From: Lingula anatina | Lineage: Eukaryota > Brachiopoda > Lingulata > Lingulida > Lingulidae | Length of the DNA stretch: 64,000 nucleotides | Reading direction: 5' to 3' | Assembly (NCBI RefSeq): GCF_001039355.2 | Contig: NW_019773646.1 | Coordinates: 1 to 64,000 of the forward strand | Shown: piece by piece, positions 11,215 through 23,437 of the stretch | How positions within the stretch are numbered: position 1 is the stretch's first letter | Layout of the letters: each line of letters opens with the position of its first letter | Program-made: the position numbers and the translations under genes | Notes under the pieces: generated by a model | Seen by the model: the letters and a program-made list of their open reading frames with translations, nothing else | Told to the model about the DNA's origin: nothing | Database searches by the model: none

Positions 11215-13311
11215 TAGAGGAGTCATTGTTTTGGGGATATAATTTAAAAACAAGAGCTCGCAGAGGCTTATATGAACTATCTTAGGTTAGACCATATCAT
11301 TGAGCGCTTAGTACAATGTATCATTCATTTATCACTCGTCACTTCAGAATATGTCCTTACTTATGATGTGCACATAAACACAAACAAGTGCTGGTCATAA
11401 AAAAGCATAAGAAATGTACTGGAGAAAAGCAAGGATCTGAAGGCTATGACCTCTTGGATGGAGATTTGATGAAGATGATGCAAAGTGAACTGGTTCCATG
11501 TATATGAAATGACCTGATGAAGCATGCGTGTGACTGGTATATAGTACTAATAATCGCTATTTATTGAGAATAAACTGTGGGGTTTGCCCTCGGTATTTTA
11601 GTTTCTAGGGAATTCTCAAATGTGTTTGGAATAGGTAGTTTATAAGGTTAATTCAGGGTTGCCCTTTAAAGTAAACTTTTCTATACTAGAAGCTTTCCTA
11701 AAACTAATTGCAGAGGTTGTGTATATAACAAAATAAATATTATTTTATGTACTGAACTTAGGTAGCCGCAATGGACAATAGATTTACTCGTAACAGAGTC
11801 GCAGAAGCCTCTGAGTAAGCGTAGCCATGCCTGTGAAATGAAAAAATTGCGGTCTGTATTAATGGACATTGGCTCTGCCTGCTCGGGTAATGCTGAGGCA
11901 AAAACAACGGGAATGGGACTTTTGTTAAAGAATGTCCATTACCAAGAGAATGTGCATTTAGATTTACTATGATACATAAAAGTGAACAGGAACATATAGT
12001 TTTGTAGTAGGTTAACCATTTATTTATTTAAAATATGTAATTTTTTAGAATCAATTCACATATTTTGCTGATGTTGAACTAAAACAGAAGTGTTCTGATT
12101 ACTGTGATAAAGCCTTAAAACAAATGTACAAATTAAAACAACAAATATATCATGAGATCGCTTATTTTGAACAAATTGTACTTTTTTGAGTATTCAAATT
12201 GTCAAATATAGAAAGAAATGATTCGTCACCAATGGGTCGCGTTCATTGTGCATTCGGGTGCGTTCACAATAAAACTATCGTACTAGGTAGTTCGAACTAA
12301 CTCTGTTGGGACTTTCACTTAATACAATCAGATTATATTAACAAATTAACGTCTCATCCTGGTGTTGAGTAGAATACAGAAAGAGATGTTGTTATAAGAG
12401 TACGTTGGAAACAGGATGAGGCTTGTTAAAGGTCTTTTAAAAATTAAAGGGAAAAGTCATCCTTATTTCCTATTTATCCGAAAAGTAAACTTAGATTGCT
12501 GTACCCTAACGGCCTTAGTGATTTCCTAGAGTACGGCTTCTGACCCAATCAGCCAAAACAAACACTCCAAAAAGACCCGATCTCAAAGACGGGAATGGTT
12601 TTCTTGACTTCCTTTTTTCACAGCGGTGCTCGTTTCCGTGGAAGTACAAAGATACTCTTCATCTGGGTGTTCGTTATTTCTATTCTAAGGATATCACTGA
12701 GAGGTTTCCTGTTTTCTGTGTAGATTTATAGATGTCATGTGTGCGTGTGTCGGTAACACCTGACTGAGGAAACCTATCACGCATCAAACCACTTTAAGGT
12801 AACGATGGCTGGGTGAGCAATCTGTAAAAAGCCATGGCTTTGACATGTGAGAGGCAAGCAAGACTAAGATGAAAATAAAGATAGGGATGTATCGGCGTCT
12901 TTTTTCATAGTTGTTGCACACAGCTATCCTAACCGTGCCAACCGGGTCACAGAATTTCGTGCCTCTTATTTGTTCCAAACCGTTCTCCCTGACGGGTCAC
13001 GGGGACCCTGGATATGGTATCGTTGAACACTTTCAGGTATTAAGTTAATCACAACAAGTTGATTTGATTCTGCAAGAAGAAAAGACCGTCAAGCTTGATG
13101 TGCACATTTTCATTTTTTCGACCTGCAAGGTGCATGCATGAAGTTCTCATGTTTCACATTAACTCAAGAATGATCCATGACGAACCCAAGTATTTCTTTT
13201 TCTTTTTTTCGGATAAAGGATAGGCAAACGTTGAATAAGGTCATCGTAGTACATTAGCAAGCATGGTATGACAAGGAAAGCTGTTAAGGACATTTTCAGC
13301 GTCCTCGATGA
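11215..13311. other. Intergenic; no gene recognised
   Basis: Unique-looking AT-rich sequence with only short ORFs. The 12240-12425 stretch weakly resembles the interior of the MITE at 10978. Nothing else can be supported. Confidence 0.45.
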
Positions 13312-13535
13312 TGCCCCTATTTCACACAGACCACTAATCGCCAGGAATTGACAAATTTCAGGATTCGTGGTTGAATCGTAATCAGTTCGTGATTGATCAA
13401 GAATTGCAAGAATGACTACGATTATATACGAATCTGTTAAGAACTTCACGAACTGATTACGATTCAACCACGAATCTTGAAATTTGTCAATTCCTGGCGA
13501 TTCGTGGGATTCGTGGTCTGTGTGAAATAGGGACA
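13312..13535. mobile_element. MITE, family B copy 1 (Harbinger-type relative of 42780-43365)
   Basis: The ends TGCCCCTATTTCACACAGAC and GTCTGTGTGAAATAGGGACA are inverted repeats, and the inversion continues inward through GCCAGGAATTGACAAATTTC and GATTCGTGGTTGAATCGTAATC, so most of the 224 bp is one imperfect palindrome. It is clearly the same family as the copy at 42780. The immediate flanks do not show a convincing target duplication here. Confidence 0.78.
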
Positions 13536-15225
13536 CAAAGCTGGAAAAGCATAATAAAAAACTAGCCGTATGCACGGAGATATATGCTTAAGAAGGACAG
13601 CAGTAGGCCTACATGAATGTTAGAACTCAAAAGTCACGTTCAGGTATAATGAACTAATTGCATCTCAGGAGTAACATTCCACAGCTGTTTAATTTCCATT
13701 ACATCTGTCGCATTTGTATTGTCGACCAACACGAAAACAATCAATTATACTGTGAAAGGGTAAATTTCACAAAACTACGAATAAAAAATTATGCACCCGT
13801 TAACCTAGGTTAGCATTTGTACGGCTAACGTTTTTTTATAACGTCTGGAAATGTAAGAATATCAAGTATTAGAGGATAATGTTTTCGTTTTTAAGGTGAC
13901 TTGCGATTTTCTCGATTGGTCAGTCGTTTTGTAGGAAAGATGAGATAGATATCCGTCATGTTTTTTTCTGTGTTTTCTAAAGAAAGAATGTCACCTTTCT
14001 TTAGAACCAACCTGAAATGAGATACTTAACACGGGTCGTAGAAAAATCATAATTTCCATTTTGAATTAGATGCAAAAGTTGCAAAATGTATCAAGTCAAA
14101 ATAATTTATAATTTGTAAAATGACAAAAAAAACGAACAGCAGGGCGTCAATCACGAATTTAAAAATCCGCATTCCGTTGAATCTTTAGAGATAGTGTTTT
14201 ACAAGGTGCGGGGCAAATATGATAATAAGTCTATTTTGCTATCTTAATTTTTGTGCACTGTGTGATCCAGGTGTAATTCAATGGGGCTTTTCATTTCCAG
14301 TGGCCCATGCAGACACTGCCGGTTTCAATGACTTATAATTTACGCCTAAAAGCCACTTTCATCCCAGATTTTCATTATCACTAGACGAGCTCTGGGATTC
14401 AGGTTTTTCAGTTGTTCGGTTCAAAACGATTAACAAACCTCAGCGTGGTGGAAACTTAAACATGTGATTCGTAATACAGGTAAACAGAGATCGTTTACAA
14501 CCCCCGCCTATCTTTTATAAGGGGTCGTGATTATCAGGTGGATTCTAACGTCTGTTATTAATGGCACATCACCGAACGCGTTTATTAATTATAATCTTTC
14601 CATCTTAATGTGAACTGTCCTTTGATCCTCTTTCTGCTCCAGCGGGCTGCCTTGTACAGTGCACGAGCAGCACGCCTTGACGCAAGATCGATATACCTGG
14701 TCATTTTTATGTTGACTGGACTGGTTTTGTCATTCCCGGATAAAATGAAAACCCCACAAGTGACAATAGCATACCTGTTACATGACTGCATGCTTGAAAG
14801 CAGCAGACCACATTTTTTATTAATTGGTAAACACCAGTCTCTTTATCCGTTTGTTAGAAACACCTTTCTCTCTCTCTCTCTATTTTTTTTCTCTCTCTCA
14901 TAATATTTAATAAAATTATTTTAATATGAGCACTGGGAGAGTATATGTTGAGAGGTTAAATAAATGTTTGAACATGTTGGAATGGGATTATTAACATCTT
15001 TTAATGTTTTTTTTTATGTTCAGACAGTTAATAATAACCATCAATTTATATTATCCACTGCAGGTAACATAGATATTCAGAAAATGTGACTAGCAAAGGT
15101 CTTCAGGCCCATTGAAATTCAAAGTCACACCTTAAAAATGCTAATATGTACACAGGTATTGAAATGCATTATTTTCACTTTGAACACGTATTACATAATA
15201 CACAATAAGCAGTTTACTTTCATCT
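13536..15225. other. Intergenic; no gene recognised
   Basis: Short ORFs only. A CT-rich stretch lies near 14870-14899. From about 15040 the sequence resembles the repeat block at 0.43-2.4 kb. Confidence 0.5.
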
Positions 15226-15229
15226 TTAA

Positions 15230-15567
15230 AGGGATAATAACTCTTCGTATGAGATCTATATTTCACATTAAAAACATTGTGAATAACTCATAGAAATATA
15301 ATTTATATTGTTTTACCACAAAAATGGCAGTTATAGCTATTATTCAGATATCTGAGCTTGTCTTTAGACCACGTGACCTCCATTGATGGCTATACTCTGT
15401 TAAAATCTCTTAAGAGATTTTAACAAAAAACCAAACTTTTTAGAAAAAAAACCAGGGACTAACTTTGAATGTAAAAATGGATTCATTAACCATTGGTAAG
15501 TATGGGAAAATTGTTGTTTACTCCAGGAAAATTCATTTTTTGGCCGAAACGAAGAGTTATTATCCCT
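15230..15567. mobile_element. TTAA-flanked MITE, family A copy 3
   Basis: This is the best-preserved family member. Left end AGGGATAATAACTCTTCGT and right end ACGAAGAGTTATTATCCCT are inverted repeats, flanked by TTAA at 15226-15229 and 15568-15571. In the middle (15398-15425) is a perfect 28-bp palindrome centred on CTCTTAAGAG. It has no ORF. Confidence 0.78.
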
Positions 15568-15571
15568 TTAA

Positions 15572-16300
15572 TTGATCAACAAAAATTGATGGAAAAAATA
15601 TCAATAAACCAATTTTAAATGTCCAATTTGCTCCATTCTTAATTTCTGTAAATAGTTGGGGATTGCATCTCACAAATTGCACTGATTTTAGTGTATTTCC
15701 ATTTTTGACACTTTATTACTCAATACACGATAACAGAATAGGCACGGGTAACGTTTGCGGCTCAAGGTCACATCTCGTAAAACGGAAAACAGGTACATAC
15801 TGATTAATGTCAGACTGGGACTAACAATAGAATTCTAAATGATTATAAAAATGACAGTATTGTTTGGATATAGATTAATAAATTCCTAATGATCAATGCA
15901 ATCAGCGAACACTGCAATATTTATGTAACAAAAACAGACCGGTGTGTTGATGCTTTTTTTCACTTATATAACCGTTGGCAACGCAATTATAATGCAGCAC
16001 TCGGTTGAGCGTTTTGTGTTCGTAACCCTTTGTTTGAAATCCATAGACAGGTGCCGCGGCCTCCGGGAAATGAGATAAACATACTTGGGAAATATGAAAT
16101 TAACTCTACGAACGGGAATAGACCATTTTTGAAAGGTGAAAACTGAGGCAGGATAAAAGCTTTGTGGAAAGGGTATACAATATACCCGGGGATGTATGTC
16201 TGTCAGATATTTAATCGCACCAACCAGAACCAGAACCAATAACCCCATGTACTGCGATCAAATGGAGGCAACGATCATGACAATTTGGGTGCAAAGCGTG
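15572..16300. other. Repeat remnant then unique intergenic sequence
   Basis: 15585-15780 continues the repeat family shared with 2.04-2.2 kb. The remainder to 16300 shows no feature I can support. Confidence 0.45.
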
Positions 16301-16498
16301 CAATAATAATAATAATAATAAAGAAGAAGAAAAACAATAATAATACTACTGTTTATGATGATGAAGATTTCCATAGAAAAAGAGATGTTGACCGACTGCT
16401 GAGACCAGTGTCTGTCTATTTTCATTATCGATGTTACTTACTGAATATGTATGAATATGTAATATCGTTTGAAACCATGATGCATATTCATATATTTA
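16301..16498. repeat. Microsatellite-led interspersed repeat, copy 1
   Basis: (AAT)n-(AAG)n followed by about 165 bp of unique sequence ending catgatgcatattcatatattta. After the microsatellite it is identical, base for base as far as I can read, to 19091-19268. Function and class are unknown; it has no inverted termini. Confidence 0.8.
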
Positions 16499-17330
16499 AC
16501 AAATTATTGCCACAGTAGTATCAACATGCAGTTTAAAACTGGGTTGTCATGTGTACGCAGTGACGCTGATCCAGTGCATTTTTCCAGTATTGATTTCTGT
16601 TGTGTTCAGGTGGTATTCAGTTGTTAATAACTAAGTTTATAGAAATCAGCCGACGTCATACTACCCCGACAGTCTCTCCACCTTGGTCAATAGAGACTAA
16701 CGTGAGGCCAATATCTCTAACGCTTACACAAAACAAAGTGTTGGCATCGTCCATTGCAAGGTAGACCTGGGAATTCACAGCTAAAGACAAAACACAATCG
16801 GCGCCGTAAAGAACAGTTCCAACACGCATGCACTGATTGGGGTCATTCAAAAATGGATGCAGGATGCATTGTCTAGAGCCACCCTTAAAAAATGTAACGC
16901 CTATGCTAGAACTTTTTGGTGTGTGCGTATGTGTGTGGCGGGAGTTGGGGGGGGGGGAGTTAAAGCTTCATCCACACGGACGAGTTCTCCAGCGAACGCC
17001 GCTTTTAAGACCGTTGCTACCGTTTCAATTTTAATGAATAATGGCTTAAAATCAAGATGTCTAGACTTCAATTAGGTTGACGATGATACCCAAATCAGTT
17101 GTAAGAGACAACAAATTATTCTATGGATAATATACAACATCACAACAAACACAAAACAAAATGCATTTAAAATCAAGACTGTTCCTTTAATTTCCACGCA
17201 GTCCAAGCCAAATCTACCACCTACAACAATCAATGCCCCCCCCCCCCCACCACCACCACCAACGAGGTCACGAAATTCATACCTACTCGACATGATAATC
17301 ACAATTGCCTTGAAGTTGAAACGTATTTTC
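16499..17330. other. Intergenic; no gene recognised
   Basis: This contains a G-run near 16946 and a C-run near 17236. A 64-codon minus-strand frame at 16656-16850 has a balanced composition but matches no family I recognise and has no splice-site context, so it is not called. Confidence 0.4.
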
Positions 17331-17332
17331 AA

Positions 17333-17515
17333 AAGGCGCTCTCGACTATTTTAATGCGCCAACTAATACGGGCAAACTGTGCTCGACCGACCTCATCCAA
17401 GTTTACGAAACCCTAATTGACCAAGTTTAGAATATGTATGCCCCGTATGGCATCCCAGTACGACCATTCCGTGTGCAATCTTTCAGGGTCCTTCCAATCA
17501 TGAGCACGGAAACCA
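17333..17515 (+). pseudogene. Possible LINE remnant, endonuclease-to-RT linker
   Basis: Starting near 17334 one frame reads STDLIQVYETLIDQV, a stop, then NMYAPYGIPVRPF. Non-LTR retrotransposons of the CR1/L2/Jockey type have, between endonuclease and reverse transcriptase, a segment of the form D-L-x-x-x-Y-x-x-x-L-x-x-x-x-x-x-x-A-P followed by V-x-x-R-P. The match in spacing is suggestive. Stops break the frame, so any copy is dead. Confidence 0.35.
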
Positions 17516-19032
17516 CCTAAAAAACTAAGAGTTCGAGGATGCCTTCGAAAACACCATAACTACCCTCTCTGGAAAACTGACGAAAAAGATCGACCAAATG
17601 ATTTTTCTAAAGGCAACGAAGGGACTGCTTTTTAAACCACATTTTCATGAACATCCTAATAGAGTTTACGATATGAATTTTGTTAGCATTACCTTGGGTC
17701 GATAGGGTGGACCAGAGGATTCTGCTGCACTTTTTTCTCACATATGTTATTATATTTTCAGTAGCGGTATGTATTTTATACCATTCTGTTTGGTGTTTTT
17801 CAAATCGCGTTGCAATTATACATTTATATTTTAATTTACACAGCTATCACCTTTTTTATGTTCATATATTCAAGTGATTTATCACATTGATATATGTAAT
17901 TATTTATGTACAATCTTTTTATCATAAAATCTCAAACCTCAACCTGGGTTGTTACTTTCTAAAGAAATATATGTATTTATGAGTAAATTTATTCGTGCGT
18001 TTTGAGATAAAAATTCGTTATAAAGATAAAATACGCTAGTGTTTCAAATTCTTAACCATATCTTTATTTTACTTTTTCCTCTTACATTGGACAGCGGAGG
18101 GCTATGAATTGCTCTCCATACTGTTGTTGCTGCTTGTCATGGCTGTAGCTTCTTTAAATATTAAAAGAAATGTCAGTTTGCCATAAATGTCTCACCCTCC
18201 ATTAAAACAGGCAATGTATTTTAACTAATTAATACATGTATACGCGAGAGTAGTGTTTCAGAACAAGCGTTCCAACATTCCTTTCCTCTCCAAGGAAGCT
18301 CAAGTGAAATAACCTTTCTTACACATTATAGCATTGATAGACACCAGTAAAGAACACAGCTTAGTGGAAAGATATTAAAAACCTTCTTCTCTGTATAAAT
18401 GTCAAGTTTTTGTCTTTTGTCCAGTCTCAACGCGGATACTTTCCATTCCATCATCAATGTTGCTTTAAATCAATACAGATGTACGCAATGCATTTTCAAA
18501 TCCATTAAAGAGAAGTATACTTTTCAGCTAAAACATATAAAGCCCCTGTTACAGTAAAAAAGGAACTGAAGTGTCACGATATATCTCAACCTTCTATCCA
18601 GGGTCTTAACCAGCCCAATATTTCGAATTACTTTTCAATACCCATCAGTCCTTTAACAATATCTAGGACTGAATATTTAATTCCTGAACAAAGAAGTTTC
18701 CATTTGGCTGTTATCGCGGCGTCTAGATTTGATAAGGAGAGAGTGGAAATGTATTCTTCCAACTCCGCTTGGTATTTCCACAGAAAAAAATGCTCCCATG
18801 GTAGACAAAGTGAAAAGAATGAAACGAATGACTTTTTATTCACCAAGTAGAATCATAGTTATGAATAAATGCAGTATAAATAAAATTCTAGAACTTATGG
18901 GATAAAAATTCAGCGACTAACCGACGTGATCTCCCTGTGAGACTTTTTCACTTGGTAATGACCTAAATGGACTGGTCACCCATTGTAATGTCAACGCATT
19001 TGATGTCGGTTTATTTACACTATATCTAAAAG

Positions 19033-19033
<1 letters not shown>
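17516..19033. other. Intergenic; no gene recognised
   Basis: AT-rich, short ORFs only, no repeat boundary visible. Confidence 0.45.
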
Positions 19034-19077
<44 letters not shown>

Positions 19078-19268
19078 GAAGAAGAAGAAGAAGAAGAAGA
19101 AAAACAATAATAATACTACTGTTTATGATGATGAAGATTTCCATAGAAAAAGAGATGTTGACCGACTGCTGAGACCAGTGTCTGTCTATTTTCATTATCG
19201 ATGTTACTTACTGAATATGTATGAATATGTAATATCGTTTGAAACCATGATGCATATTCATATATTTA
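19034..19268. repeat. Microsatellite-led interspersed repeat, copy 2
   Basis: The (AAT)n-(AAG)n tract at 19034-19100 is longer than in copy 1 at 16301. The following sequence to 19268 matches copy 1 exactly by eye, in the same orientation, 2770 bp downstream. Confidence 0.8.
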
Positions 19269-22053
19269 TATTTAATGTTGTCAGTTTATCCTATGTAGAG
19301 ATATTAGGATTGCTTTGTATTATTGCATCAGTCGTCGTATGTGGGGAAAAAACTAACTATTCAGGTAGAGAAACCCCAATTTGGACCATTAACTTGATTT
19401 ATAAAAACGGATATTTATACACGTTTATCATGTTCGCTTATCAAAAATGCTTGAAACAGCGCTTGTAGATCGGAAATATTTTGTTGTTGAATCGGAACAA
19501 CCAATTAAGCCAATGCAGGCATTGTTTCCAGTGAGGTACATGTGGTACGGATGCATAACACAGGGAATCATGCAGAGTCCAGGTCTCCGTTTTAGATTAT
19601 TACATGATTTTTCTGATCCCCCTGTTTGAATTCGGGCCGATTGATTACACCCTGTGTGTCAAAGTCTAGGTATTAAACACCTTTCGCAAATCAGCTCCCT
19701 CCCTGAAATCAGCAGAAATTAGCATACGCTTAAAGGGTGAAATCCCTTCGAATGATGATATACACACAGAAACACCCACATTTGTGTCTATGGTAATGTT
19801 ATAAAAATCCCCCTGATCCTCAACTAGAACCAGATCCCGTCGGGCATTTTACTCTGCTCCATGGACATGTATTTGTTTTCGAAAGTTGCAGGGTGGAACC
19901 AAATGTAGTGCAACAACAGCAGTGGTTGGTCTTGTTACGTACGTTTTTCATTTACCGGGTCCTACCGGGTAGATCTGGATATTTTGGACAGGTGCGAAAT
20001 AATTTACAGGTGTCTATTCCCATTGAGATTTGATCAGCCATTGATTTCAACACCCCTGCATAAGTTTGGTTAAATATAACGCAGTTAGTATCTTCATAAC
20101 CCGAGTACTAATCAATGGAATAACGAGCTTTCAGTGCAAGTCTCTCTGTGTACGTAAGAAATACAAGGCCGATACGTACTGATGATTGCGTGTTCTGAAG
20201 CAAACACCCACTGGTGATTTGCCTGCATATGTTCTGTGTTCACTTGTGTGACAGAATTTATAAAACAGCTATCTTAATGGATGAAATATATTACTTTGAA
20301 TTAATTATAAACCATTTTACATTGAGTTTTTCAAGTACACCGAGGCCCCAAAATATTGAATATTTATTTCCTCTGCTATGTTTATTTATCCTAAGGGATT
20401 GCTGTTTCCTTCCAAGCACCCAAGTAGAAAAAGCTCAAACAGAAAAGAAAAAAGTTATGCTTAATCAAATAGAGGGAACAAGATCGTTGCTGTTCTCACT
20501 GTTTTCTCCTGAACCTGCAATTTCCAAGACAACCAACAACCGATGATTGTCAAAATAGTCTATCTTTCAACATCTCGTGCCAACATTACGACAAGAGTTC
20601 TATAGGATGTAATTTCATTTAAAAATGCTCCAATAATGACGGCATAACAAAATAAACTGAGAGTGAAATTTCAGCAATTGAAATTGTCCTCACAAAGGTG
20701 TGGTTTTCTTGCCTACAGGTCATTTCTCTCCCCGCCCCCGAAGCCACCATACATGTAAGGAACTCTCAGAAGAAGTTGATCATTAGTAAATTATTGCCCT
20801 TTCCTTCCAATCGCTGTTCTAATTATAGGGCAAAACATAAACACAGAGATATATGCTCACAATTTATTTTGCCAGTTACTGCCCTAGAGGTGGTTGACTT
20901 CCGGACAACTCGCCTTTGCTGCACACCCCTCATCCCGTCTCATGCGCTCCAACCCCATCCACGTTTGGTGGTTATTGAGAACTAAAGACAGAGACAACTA
21001 GTGGGTAAAGATAGCAGAGAGCATGGGCTGATCTATATACGTTGTATATGTATGAATAATAGCCTGTAGTAACTCTTCGTGTGATGCATGGTGCCATAAT
21101 GACGCCTCTGCTGTCATTTTCACTACCTATTCAATTTGTTCCACTCTTTAGGAGATATAAAATGTTATGCTATAGCGCAATATTTTTCTATTTCATCTCA
21201 GTTATTCGGTCATTTTTTTTTTGTTACATTGGTGATATACTCTGTCCATTTATACCGGTGTTAAAACTGGCTGGCTTTTATCTGAAATATATTACGCCCG
21301 TAGCGTGACAGGAACACATCGGTACGATAATAAATTGTCTATATTAGGCATAATCTAAAGAAACTGTGCTCTCCTTTCCTAGGTCAAGCGAATTAACGCT
21401 GTACCAGTAAAAATACATATACACAGTGCATCTGTCTCGTATTTCGGCGTCACGCTTTTAAAATACTCTCTGAAAACTGAATATATAATTCTGGTATTTA
21501 TTTACGCTGGTTAAGTTTAGATTAAAGTTTTAGAGCCTTTATCCTGAAACCACAGGCATGAATTGAAAATTAAAACAAGAAATTGCAGGAACGTTTTCTG
21601 TTATGTAAGAGTCAGCATTCTAAATCATAAAACTAAACTTAAAATCATATAGGGGCGAGTCTGACAATGGTAAAGACATGCATTAAAATTCACCTCTAGT
21701 TCGTGATAACGGATTCATCCGAGGAAAAGATTTCAAGATCTCCACGTTGATAGCGCTCGGGGCCTCCTTCCCTGGAGAAAACAGGTGGCCCACGCAATAG
21801 CGCACCGAGTACACGCTAAATGGGCGATGTGATGCATTGGAATTGCCTATAATAAAATCACCCGCGTTTCTCACGTGTGACAAGTTCAACCAAGCGTATC
21901 ATTGCTATATCTAACATTCTTGTCATTATCATTAAGTTAATGCGTCGTCCTCAGAGCATATCGTTCATGGGACTGGTCATAGGAGAGTTGCACCTTTTAA
22001 TAGCCTGTTTAATGAACGGAAATAAGCACGGACGAGAAGAAATCATTATTATT
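19269..22053. other. Intergenic; no gene recognised
   Basis: No exon, RNA gene or repeat terminus could be supported. The longest frame (20214-20546, 110 codons) has no recognisable domain. Confidence 0.45.
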
Positions 22054-22515
22054 AAGGTGTTCTAAGCGGCCGTACCGCCGCCCGCACAGCTAGGTAAGTG
22101 CATAGCATCAGAAGAAATTAAAGCACGGCAGTGCTTGAAGAACGTTAGAGGCGGAAGCTTAGTGTTAAAGTAGATATTAAGGCACTTCAGTGTTCTTTAT
22201 CGTTTGTACCGTGTAAACGAACCAAGAACAGTGGAGAGAATAGCAGTTATTAGGATACGATTTACAGCATGAAAATACCGAGTCAGACTAGTCGGGAACG
22301 GGGAACTGTTTGAAAGAGGTATTCAGAAAAGTTGTTATCCACTGAAAGGAGTAAATTAACTCGTGTCAGAATCATTTTGCGGTCCACAGCCATAAACACC
22401 TGTTTTAACAACTACTACCTCCAGCAAAGAAAGACAAGAACACTGCAGACTTGAAGTTTGTTTGGAATTTACACCGTGGACGAGACATCTCTTCGGTTGT
22501 TCGAGACACGACTTG
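22054..22515 (+). other. Possible non-coding first exon (CpG-rich, ends in strong splice donor)
   Basis: The start is locally rich in CG dinucleotides (gcggccgtaccgccgcccgc), unlike the surrounding AT-rich DNA. It ends at cacgacttg followed by GTAAGTGGG, a near-consensus donor; an earlier donor is TAG|GTAAGTG at 22094. No long ORF is present, so any exon would be 5' UTR or non-coding RNA. It might serve the IP3R-like gene 27 kb downstream, but nothing in the sequence links them. The copy at 23438-23899 is identical. Confidence 0.25.
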
Positions 22516-22989
22516 GTAAGTGGGATTTTAATGTTTTTGCACATGTGTTTAAGCTGTGAGTGGATTGTGTTAATGAAAACATTGAAAGCAGTACATTTTT
22601 CATTGTGAACTCTAGAATACATCCAACTAGGCATTAAAATGATTGCGCTGTTTTTATCTGGCGTTTAATATGCGCTTGATTATTGTGCCTAATATCCCCG
22701 AGTGATCACAGGAGAATCGGGAAATTGAAGTTTATTATATTAAACACTAATAGATTGTTTTTTAGATTAAGTCAATATATTCTTTCGCGCCTTATCAGGG
22801 AAGCGGTTACATTTTGTCTAGAAATTAGTGTAATGATAATCGAGGAACGTCTGTTTATTTGTCAATTTTTTTAGAGTGTTTTTGGTGTGTGTGGTTTCTA
22901 ATCGGGCGACATCGTAGCGACCCGAGCATGTAATAGACTTGCCGCTCATCGTCGATACTAATACGCCCTGGCCAAACTAAAACCATCCC

Positions 22990-23070
22990 GAAAGAAGGTC
23001 TTGAACTCTAGGTTTCGTAACATGGGCCCGGGACCTTGCTGCGCTTGCAGTTAGCTAACTCATACATATG
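22990..23070 (-). repeat. Degraded tRNA-like (possible SINE head) sequence
   Basis: Read on the minus strand, GTTAGCTAACTGCAAGCGC resembles a tRNA D arm/A box, and about 45 nt later GAGTTCAAGACC resembles a T-arm/B box. A full cloverleaf cannot be folded by eye, so it is at best a tRNA-derived repeat or pseudogene. It appears again at 24374-24454 because of the duplication. Confidence 0.3.
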
Positions 23071-23436
23071 AACCGAGGCTTAATGACCTGTGTACCCATG
23101 AGAGTGACTTCTAAGCTATGAGAATAGTCGAGACACTCGTTCACATTGTCACACGATGAGTGTGATGCCGTTGTCAGAGAAGCATCGGCGATTGATGTGA
23201 AACATTCCGTTACCCAATACGCTGATCTTTTATTGTTGGCTGCACGCTTCTTGTTCATCTAGTGTGGATACGTGTGAGGTAATGCAAGCGGTTAGCGAGA
23301 GGTGTTCATGTTCATGGCATATTTCCTGAAAACACCTTCAAAAACGAACCGAAGATGTTGAGGTGTGTACTGTTGTAAATACGTTGTGAATATTTACGTT
23401 TTTCACGTAAGGAACCGGTATTAATTTTTTTCTTTT

Positions 23437-23437
23437 N
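23437..23437. other. Single-N assembly junction
   Basis: The N lies exactly between the two identical 1383-bp copies. Confidence 0.9.

Larger units (their letters stand above)
22054..23436. repeat. 1383-bp direct duplication, copy 1
   Basis: Identical to 23438-24820 with a constant offset of 1384 and no indel, the two copies being separated by a single N at 23437. It starts with aaggtgttctaagcgg. The unit has a CpG-rich start and two strong splice-donor-like sites (22094 and 22516). The exactness and the N point to an unmerged assembly overlap rather than biology. Confidence 0.93.

Noticed and set aside
16656-16850. 64-codon minus-strand frame with protein-like composition
   Set aside because: No homology recognised and no splice sites in matching phase; kept out for lack of support.
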